From positions 6,723,001 through 6,787,000 of the forward strand of contig NZ_LT629750.1 of the NCBI RefSeq assembly GCF_900105125.1: 64,000 nt of DNA, in the 5' to 3' direction. The translations under genes were made by a program, and so were the position numbers. A model generated the notes under the pieces. That model worked only from the letters and a program-made list of their open reading frames with translations, was not told where the DNA came from and searched no databases. Source of the stretch: Bradyrhizobium canariense. Its GTDB lineage: Bacteria; Pseudomonadota; Alphaproteobacteria; Rhizobiales; Xanthobacteraceae. Position 1 is the first letter of the stretch, and each line of letters starts with the position of its first letter. Below are positions 37,093 to 44,700 of this stretch, one piece after another.

Positions 37093-39447
37093 ATGAGTGA
37101 AGACGATGTCGCAGGCGTCGGCGAATACGAGGGAGCTGCAGCGGGGTGGGGCGCTCTAAAAGCAGTGGCAGATGCCGTGCGTGGTCAAATGGCTGTCGTA
37201 AAAGAGACCCGCGGTCTCCTTAGCATGAACCAGCCGCACGGGTTCGATTGCCCAGGCTGCGCCTGGCCTGATCCGAAACATACCTCGTCTTTCGAGTTCT
37301 GCGAGAACGGCGCCAAAGCTGTCGCTTGGGAGGCGACAGCTAAACGGACGACGCCGGAGTTCTTCGCCACGCATACGGCGAGCGAACTCTGGAAATGGTC
37401 GGATTTCGACCTGGAGAATGAGGGACGGCTCACTCATCCGATGGTCTACGACCAGGCCACTGATCGATATCTGCCGATTTCATGGGACGAGGCGCTTGCA
37501 AAGATCGGAGCCGCGCTCCGTGAGTTGCCGCACCCCGATATGGCGGAGTTTTATACGTCCGGTCGGGCATCCAACGAGGCGGCCTTTCTCTATCAGCTGT
37601 TTGCTCGGGAATATGGAACCAACAACTTTCCCGATTGCTCGAACATGTGTCACGAGGCGACGAGTGTCGGGCTGCCGGAGTCGATCGGTGTCGGCAAGGG
37701 AACGGTGACCCTGGAGGATTTCGATCATTGCGACGCGCTATTTTGTATAGGCCATAATCCTGGGACCAATCACCCCCGCATGCTGACGACCCTGCGCGAG
37801 GTTTCGAAGCGGGGGGTACCGATTATCGTATTCAACCCGCTGCGCGAGCGCGGATTGGAGCGGTTCACATCACCGCAGCACCCTGTCGAGATGCTAACAC
37901 TGAGTTCGACGCCGATTGCCTCGACCTACTATCTGGTGAAGGTCGGCGGTGACATCGCGGTGCTGAAGGGAATCATGAAGACCCTGCTGGCGCTCGATGA
38001 GAAAAGCCGTTCCGAAGGTGGTCCAGATGTTCTCGACCGTGACTTCATCAGGAATCATACCACCGGAATCGACGAACTGCTGGTTGATCTCCAAATGACC
38101 TCGTGGGACGCGATTGAGGAGGCATCGGGTTTGTCGCGATCAGATATCGAGTTTGCGGGTAATGTCTACGCCAAGGCGGGGCGGGTCATCATCAACTACG
38201 GTATGGGAATCACCCAGCATCGCCATGGTACAGGCAATGTGCAGCAGATCGCCAATCTGTTGATGCTCCGCGGCAATATCGGGCGTAAGGGAGCCGGCAT
38301 TTCTCCGTTGCGGGGCCACTCCAATGTGCAGGGAGACCGCACGGTCGGCATTACAGAAGCGCCGAGTGATGAGCTTCTGGATGGAATAGTTCGCGTGTTT
38401 GGATTCGAGCCGCCACGCAACAAGGGCCATAACGCGATCGAATCTATCGAGGCGATCCGGGACGGGCGTTCGAAGGCTCTGGTCTGTCTTGGCGGCAATC
38501 TCGCGGTTGCGATGTCCGATCCACAAACGACGTTCAAGGCGATGAGGAACCTCGATCTCGCGGTGCATATCGCCACCAAGCTCAATCGCTCCCATTTATT
38601 GGTTGCGAAACAATCCTTCATTCTTCCCTGTCTGGGGCGCACCGAGATTGATATTCAGGCGACGGGGCGGCAGTCGGTTACCGTGGAAGATTCAATGTCG
38701 ATGGTCCACGCCTCTCGCGGCGGACTGAAGCCCGCGTCCGAGCATCTCAGGTCGGAACCGGAAATCATCGCAGGGATGGCGCTTGCCACATTGCCGAACA
38801 CGCGGGTCGGATGGACCGACCTGGTCTCCGATTACGGAAAGATTCGTGATTCCATCGAGGCGGTCTTTCCGGCGTTCGCAGACTTCAATGCCCGCATTAA
38901 GAAGCCAGGTGGATTTCGGCTGTATGTTGCTGCATCGGAACGAGAGTGGCTGACGCCGACAGGGAAGGCCAATTTTCTCGTCTACCCCGGTCTCGATGAG
39001 GATCCGCGTGTCGCGAATCGGGAAGCTCTCACGCTCACGACGATCAGAAGCCATGATCAGTACAACACGACGATCTACGGCCTGAATGATCGCTATCGTG
39101 GGATTACGGGACGCCGTGATGTCGTGTTCGTCAATGAGAGGGACCTCGCCAGCCGCGGTCTGAAGCACGGCGATCTCGTCGATGTGAGTGTCGTGCCCGA
39201 TGCGGTATCGAAACCGGACAAGCGTGTTATGCGCAACCTGACGGCGGTCGCCCACAACATCGCGCAGGGAGCGATCGCGGCTTATTATCCGGAGGCAAAC
39301 GTCCTGGTGGCGCTCGATCATTACGACACAAAATCCGGAACGCCTTCCTACAGATCGACTCCGGTTCTGCTCCGCGCCTCGCCAAATCATGAAGTATTGC
39401 GTCGACTGGTCGAGACCGCCAAGGTGGAAGAGGTCTACGGTACATGA
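37093..39447 (+). CDS. YdeP-type molybdopterin oxidoreductase (FdhF-like alpha subunit)
   Basis: A 784-residue member of the DMSO-reductase superfamily, FdhF/YdeP branch. Seen: an N-terminal Cys set FDCPGCAWPDP and FEFCENG, TSGRASNEAAFLYQLFAREYG, the active-site region CSNMCHEATSVGL with Cys in the metal-ligand position, NYGMGITQHRHGTGNVQQI and GRKGAGISPLRGHSNVQGDR. No Tat signal, so it is cytoplasmic. The start at 37093 is chosen because GGAG lies at good spacing; an ATG 12 bases upstream is possible. No fdhD or electron-transfer subunit is adjacent. In other bacteria YdeP is linked to acid and stress resistance; the reaction here is unknown. Confidence 0.9.
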   Translation: MSEDDVAGVGEYEGAAAGWGALKAVADAVRGQMAVVKETRGLLSMNQPHGFDCPGCAWPDPKHTSSFEFCENGAKAVAWEATAKRTTPEFFATHTASELWKWSDFDLENEGRLTHPMVYDQATDRYLPISWDEALAKIGAALRELPHPDMAEFYTSGRASNEAAFLYQLFAREYGTNNFPDCSNMCHEATSVGLPESIGVGKGTVTLEDFDHCDALFCIGHNPGTNHPRMLTTLREVSKRGVPIIVFNPLRERGLERFTSPQHPVEMLTLSSTPIASTYYLVKVGGDIAVLKGIMKTLLALDEKSRSEGGPDVLDRDFIRNHTTGIDELLVDLQMTSWDAIEEASGLSRSDIEFAGNVYAKAGRVIINYGMGITQHRHGTGNVQQIANLLMLRGNIGRKGAGISPLRGHSNVQGDRTVGITEAPSDELLDGIVRVFGFEPPRNKGHNAIESIEAIRDGRSKALVCLGGNLAVAMSDPQTTFKAMRNLDLAVHIATKLNRSHLLVAKQSFILPCLGRTEIDIQATGRQSVTVEDSMSMVHASRGGLKPASEHLRSEPEIIAGMALATLPNTRVGWTDLVSDYGKIRDSIEAVFPAFADFNARIKKPGGFRLYVAASEREWLTPTGKANFLVYPGLDEDPRVANREALTLTTIRSHDQYNTTIYGLNDRYRGITGRRDVVFVNERDLASRGLKHGDLVDVSVVPDAVSKPDKRVMRNLTAVAHNIAQGAIAAYYPEANVLVALDHYDTKSGTPSYRSTPVLLRASPNHEVLRRLVETAKVEEVYGT

Positions 39448-39532
39448 AAAGTGTTTACGCGGAGCTTGTACGGGTTGATTTGTAGTTCAACAACCCAAAC
39501 GTTTGAAGGAGATCTGCGGATTGGACCCCAGT

Positions 39533-40465
39533 TCAGGCGCTCCAGGTCTCGAGCATCGCCGCCGGCGCTTTTGTGGCAAGGTTCTTGGCCGCTTTCCTGA
39601 CTTTTTCGAATGCGCGCGCCTCGATTTGCCGGATGCGTTCACGCGATACGTTGAACTGTTCCGCAAGCTCTTCCAGCGTCAGCGGCTCGTCGACCAGATG
39701 GCGTGCCTCGAAGATGCGACGTTCGCGTTCGTCCAGTACGTCGATCGCGGCGGTCAGTGCGTTATGCTGGTGTTCCTTGTCGTTCTGTTCGACGACGATG
39801 GCTTCAGGCGAAGGGGACTGATCAACGAGATGGTCCTGCCATTCGTCGGTTTCACCGTCCATATGAACCGGCGCATTGATTGACCTATCGCCGCCGAGAC
39901 GCCGATTCATGTCGATGACATCCTTGTCGTTGACGTCGAGGTCCTTTGCGATCAAAGCAACTTGATCGGGGCGCAGGTCGCCGCTTTCGAATGCAGCGAT
40001 CTTGCTCTTTGCCGAGCGCAATTTGAAGAACAGCTTCTTCTGGTTCGCGGTAGTTCCGATTTTCACAATTGACCACGAACGCAGAATGTAATCCTGTATG
40101 GAAGCCTTGATCCACCACATTGCATAAGTGGCAAAGCGAAAACCTTTTTCGGGCTCAAAGCGGTTCACCGCCTGCATCAGGCCGACATTGCCTTCGGAGA
40201 TGATTTCCGAAACCGGCAGGCCGTAACCGCGGTAACCCATGGCGATTTTGGCGGCGAGACGCAGATGGCTTGTGACCAACTGGTTGGCGGCATCACGATC
40301 GCCGCGTTCCCGCCAACGTTTGGCGAGCTCATACTCCTGCTTCCTTTCGAGCATGGCAAAGCGCCGGATGTCGGACAGGTAACCTTTGCCGCGTCCATCT
40401 CTGGTAAACGCTGGTTGACCTCGTGTCCGAGTTGTGAGGCCCGCGAATTGTCCCTCAATGCCCAT
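39533..40465 (-). CDS. rpoH: RNA polymerase sigma factor RpoH (sigma-32 type)
   Basis: A 310-residue sigma-70 family factor of the heat-shock group. Seen: region 2 GLPVSEIISEGNVGLMQAVN with FRFATYAMWWIKASIQDYIL, the RpoH-type box NQKKLFFKLR, region 3, and region 4 LTLEELAEQFNVSRERIRQI with EARAFEKVRKAA. The start at ATG 40465 has GGAG eight to nine bases upstream; a longer TTG-started form (331 residues) is less likely. Rhizobia often carry several rpoH copies with distinct stress roles; which one this is cannot be told. It is alone on its strand, with a paired dyad upstream at 40555-40593. Confidence 0.93.
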   Translation of the reverse strand: MGIEGQFAGLTTRTRGQPAFTRDGRGKGYLSDIRRFAMLERKQEYELAKRWRERGDRDAANQLVTSHLRLAAKIAMGYRGYGLPVSEIISEGNVGLMQAVNRFEPEKGFRFATYAMWWIKASIQDYILRSWSIVKIGTTANQKKLFFKLRSAKSKIAAFESGDLRPDQVALIAKDLDVNDKDVIDMNRRLGGDRSINAPVHMDGETDEWQDHLVDQSPSPEAIVVEQNDKEHQHNALTAAIDVLDERERRIFEARHLVDEPLTLEELAEQFNVSRERIRQIEARAFEKVRKAAKNLATKAPAAMLETWSA

Positions 40466-40554
40466 ATCAATCGCTCCGTCGTAAAAATGGGATAGCTTCT
40501 GCCGTTCGAAACTCGATCGGATCACCAAATGATAAGGGCAGCGTACGGAGGAGC

Positions 40555-40593
40555 CATTAAATTGAGATTTAGGACATTAAATTCGAATTCAGG
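40555..40593 (+). promoter_or_regulatory. Paired TAAATT dyads, 20 bp apart, upstream of rpoH
   Basis: TAAATT-GAGA-TTTAGGA starts at 40558 and TAAATT-CGAA-TTCAGGC at 40578, exactly 20 bases apart. The pair is 90-130 bases upstream of the rpoH start. The rest of 40529-40860 holds no supported gene. Confidence 0.7.
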
Positions 40594-40860
40594 CGCGGGG
40601 TTCGTTGGATGCGGCGTGGTGCTTCTCGCTCACCGCGGATCAGTCACAGCCACGTCATCAGCCATAACGCCTGTGATTCCGATCGAACGTCATGCCACCC
40701 AGCTCGCCGCTTCCGTGTCATCACGCTCGAATGGCGTCGGTTCAAAACCACTACTCTCGCAAATCGGGCCCAGCCGGTAGAGCTGGCTATCGCCAATTCT
40801 CCAGGTGAGCCCAATAAGTTAGCGAAAGCCGTGCGCTCGCGACTTCCGATTGACCTGCCA

Positions 40861-41319
40861 TTAGTAGGCGCAGGGGTACGTCCAAGTAGACGACGTATTG
40901 TACGGGTAATACGGGCAATCAAGGCCGTAGCCGTAAAGGCCGTTGCCAGCGAAATGATGCCTTCGAATGCCATGAAAACCGTGGCCGTAAAGGCCGCCGC
41001 CGGCGAAATGATCTCTTCCAACACCAAAGTGATCGTGGTCGAGGTTCGCCATGCGACCGCCGCCAACACCACCGACGCGGTCTCGGCCAAGACCTCCAAT
41101 GCGATCGCTGCCAAAACCACCGACACGGTCTCCGCCAAGACCTCCGATGCGGCCGCCGCCAAAGCCACCCATATGGCCTCCACCAAAGCCACCGATGTGA
41201 CCTCCGCCACCGCCGCCATGTCCACCGCCGCCCCCGCCACCGCGGGCTTGTGCACCCGTGGCAAGAAGGCTGCCGGCAAGCACCGCGCTTGCCAAAATCA
41301 TCATCACTCGTCCTCTCAT
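40861..41319 (-). CDS. Glycine-rich exported protein
   Basis: A 152-residue protein with a signal peptide (MRGRVMMILASAVLAGSLLA, cleaved near AQA) and a mature part built of Gly-rich repeats with a period of about eight residues (GGFGGGHM, GGFGGGRI, GGLGGDRV, GGFGSDRI, GGLGRDRV), then a His-rich part and a Tyr-rich tail with two Cys (DCPYYPYN...YPCAY). GGAG precedes the ATG at 41319. Such proteins are usually surface- or periplasm-located and of unknown function; His content could allow metal binding. A long Thr/Ala-rich frame opposite is a shadow of the repeats. Confidence 0.8.
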   Translation of the reverse strand: MRGRVMMILASAVLAGSLLATGAQARGGGGGGGHGGGGGGHIGGFGGGHMGGFGGGRIGGLGGDRVGGFGSDRIGGLGRDRVGGVGGGRMANLDHDHFGVGRDHFAGGGLYGHGFHGIRRHHFAGNGLYGYGLDCPYYPYNTSSTWTYPCAY

Positions 41320-41440
41320 GTCATTCTCCATTGAGATGGGCGGACTTTCCGCCACAGGCGCTGTCAATACGTTGGTGTTTCAGCGCAGGGCTTTCCAACG
41401 TCGCGATTGACTGGAGATGGGAATGCCTGCTTCTCGTCTC

Positions 41441-41459
41441 TACTAAATTCCCGTTCAAT
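41441..41459 (+). promoter_or_regulatory. TAAATT-N4-TTCAAT dyad
   Basis: CTAC then TAAATT-CCCG-TTCAAT, about 125 bases upstream of the Gly-rich gene start. Position +20 (41464) retains only a degraded arm (CGAATT). A perfectly symmetric relative, CAAATT-GTAG-TTTG, lies at 41619-41632 in the same gap, which otherwise holds no supported gene (41320-41768). Confidence 0.5.
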
Positions 41460-41768
41460 CAACCGAATTGAATACTGAGGCACTGAGCAAAACGGGCAGG
41501 CAAGCCAGATACGGCGTGGATCTTGGCTCAGTCGGCTGTCGATGGCGTTCAACCGTCGATCCGGAGGGTCCCCGGCAATAGCGAGGCATTCCCTGATAAG
41601 GGCAGCGTTGGTCGCGGCCAAATTGTAGTTTGTTTGGCGAAGTCAAGCAGGGTGGTTGCTATGGGCCACCCCGTCGAGATCAAGCTCGAGGAGAGCTGAT
41701 GTTAATTTCTTGATCATGAAGATTGGAATCGTTGCCCCGGAAAGAACCGGCTGCACTTCCGCGCAACC

Positions 41769-44700
41769 TCACGACACCGTGTCTGCGTTAACCGGCAGGG
41801 TGAACTGAAACGTAGCACCGTGGGATAAGTTATCCGTAGCCCACAGCTTGCCGCCGTGGGCTTCTATGATCGAACGGCAGATCGAGAGTCCCATACCCAT
41901 GCCGCTGGATTTGGTGGTGAAGAAGGCGTCGAACAGCCGGTCCGCATTAGCCGCTGGCATCCCGACGCCGGCATCCGTCACACTTACGAGCACTTGTTGC
42001 GCATCTTCCTGACGCGATCGGATTATCAATTCGCGCGGTCGATCCGTGATCGATTGCATGGCTTCGATGCCATTCATCACGAGGTTGATAATCACCTGCT
42101 GCAATTGGATCCGGTCGGCCGGGATCATGGGTAGAGTAGTTACCAACTCCATTTGCAACGATATCTGGTGGCTGGTCAGTTCGCGCTGCACCAGTGCGGC
42201 GATTTCCCTAACGACGTCATTGATGTTGAGTGGCATCTTCTCAACGCTGGTCTTGTTCGCGAGCGAACGGACGCGCTGGATCACTTCGTTCGCACGATTG
42301 CCGTCGTCGATAATCCATTTCACCGAGCGTCGCGCTGCGTCGAGGTCCGGAGTTCCGCGGTCGAGCCAGCGGAGACAAGCCTCTGCGTTGGCAACGACGC
42401 CAGCGAGCGGCTGGTTCACTTCATGCGCGATCGAGGCGGTGAGCTGCCCCATTGTCGTGACGCGGTTGACGTGCGCGAGCTCCATTTGGGCCTCGAGAAG
42501 GCGTCGTTCGCTGGCACGCAGTTTATCTTCGGCCAACTTGCGGTCGGTCATGTCTATGGCAAAGACAACTCCCTCGTCTCGCTTTCTCTCGAAAAACGCG
42601 CCACCGACTAAAATCGGCACGCGGCTGCCATCCTTGCGGAAATACTCCTTCTCGAAAGGCTTGCAGCTTCCAGTCGCACTCATCTGGTCCAGCGCATCCT
42701 GGTCGGCGGCGGCCCACTCGGCGGGCGTTAGCTTGGTCCAGCGTATCCGACCTGCGATAAGATCTTCACGGCTGTAGCCCAACATGTCGAGAAAGGCTTC
42801 GTTGGCTTCGAGTATCCGGCCCCGAGAGTCTCCGATCATGATTCCGATGATGTTCGAGTCGACCAGGCGGCGGATCCTGGCCTCCCTTTCCCCGAGATCG
42901 TTGTACAAACGGGCATTTTCAAGCGAGATCGCCGCTTGCGACGCCAATAGCTCCAGTACCGAGATCCGGTCGGGCGTGAACACGTGCGATGCCAGGTTGT
43001 TCTCGAGATAGAGCAGCCCGATCAGCTTGGACTGTTTCATCAGCGGCAGGCAGAGGATCGACCGAGGGAGCTTCCGAGAGATGTACTCATCCGTCGAAAA
43101 CTGATTCTGCGCCGAGGCGTCCTCAAGGATCACGCTCTCCCCCGTCCGGATCACATAATGGAGCACGGCTTCGGGGAGTTCTGCAGGTGACAGGGCAGCT
43201 TCCCGTAATGTGAGCTCAACCTGGCCGCGACCGGTGGTCGCTTCCGCCGCGATCCGTGGCTCGTCGTCCGGGCACAGGATGAGCAGCCCACGCTCGGCGG
43301 CGGCGTGTTCGACCGCGATCCGCAGCAGTTTCTCGATGAGCTTGCCGAGTTCGATCTCGCCGGACACAGTCTGCGCGGCCTTGAGCACCGTCCCGACATC
43401 CAGCCGCTCGACGGGCGCGCCGATGGTAGCGGCGAGAGATGCGGGGATTGGCGGGTCGCGGAGATGCAGATGAATGTGTTCGAGTTGTCGCACCTTGCCG
43501 TCAGCTCCCCAACGCAGGTAGCCGTAGCGGGCCTCCTGCAAATACACACGAGCGATCTTCTCGAACCCCCGTGCCGCGTAGAAGCGGGAAGCGAGTTCAT
43601 TGGCGAGCGCCTCATTGTGAATAAAGCCGTAGTCGTGGGCCGATCGGATCGCCCGTTCGTAGAGGCGCTCGGCATCGATCTCCCGGCCTTCGATCCGCGC
43701 GATCTCGGCGCCGACAAGCGCGGCGCGGTTTTCGAAATTGCTTGGGCAATTCGTCGCCCAGACTTCGAACTGTCGGTGATGGGCAACCAGAGCTGCGACG
43801 TGCTGCCGGCGTTGGTCGACTGCGGCGGCGTCGCAGACTGCCGCGAGGGAAAGCGCCCCGTAGAAATGATACTCCGCCGCTTCCACAGCGTATCGCGCTA
43901 TCCAGAGCAGCGATTGCGCCCTCGATGCGGCATTCACGGCTGATGTATAGTCACCTGCAAGAAAGCGCGCCTGCAACTTGCGTGTCCAATAGGAGAACTC
44001 GGCACGCGCCAGATCCGGGTTAGCGGCCAAACGGCGCTCGATCCGAATCTCGTCAAACTCCGCATCGTTAAAGGAGCCGAATTTCGGCGTAAGTCCGCGC
44101 AGAGTCCGGAGCAGCCCAAGCTGGATGGCGATGAGGTCAATGACCACCCTGAACTGGGCCTTGTCTGCAAACGCGAGACCATGCTCGGCTTGGCGCTGCA
44201 CCTCGGGAAGCGGGTCGCCCACCGCGAGAAGGTTCGTGGTCAAGGCGTGGCAACTATACGCGCTGAAGGTCAGGTCGCCGTTCTTGTTGGCCACCTCGAA
44301 CGCCCGACGCAGCAGATCGCGACAATCTTTGAAATGTCTCGTCCAAGGGAGAACGTGAGTTCCAAACTGGTTATAGACTCTGGCCTGGGAACCCCAGAGA
44401 CGGCGTTGCTCGACCAGCTCATAGCCAAGCTGGCCGAGGCGAAGACCGCCCCTATAATCGCCAAAACGCGCGCCGGCGATTGCGCCAAGCATTACGTAGG
44501 CGAACGTCGAGCCATCGCTGTTACCACGGTCGAGGCTGAGATTGACTGCTCTACAGATGACCAGGCAAGCCAGGTTGGCCTCTGTGTACATAGCTGCAGC
44601 AAACACCTTGGTCAGAACATTCAGAGTTGCGAGGGAGGCCGGGTCGGTCATCATGGGCAGATCAACGAGCTCCTCGATCGGACGGCTCCCAAGTTGCAAC

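Noticed and set aside
39474..39491. GTTGA-N8-TCAAC, resembling an FNR/FixK box
   Set aside because: The spacer is N8 between the GTTGA and TCAAC arms instead of the N6 between TTGA and TCAA that FNR/FixK sites have, and it lies at gene ends, not before a start.
40609..41334. A Thr/Ala/Lys-rich 241-codon plus-strand frame
   Set aside because: Its repeats are the reverse reading of the Gly-rich protein on the minus strand, which has a signal peptide and ribosome site.
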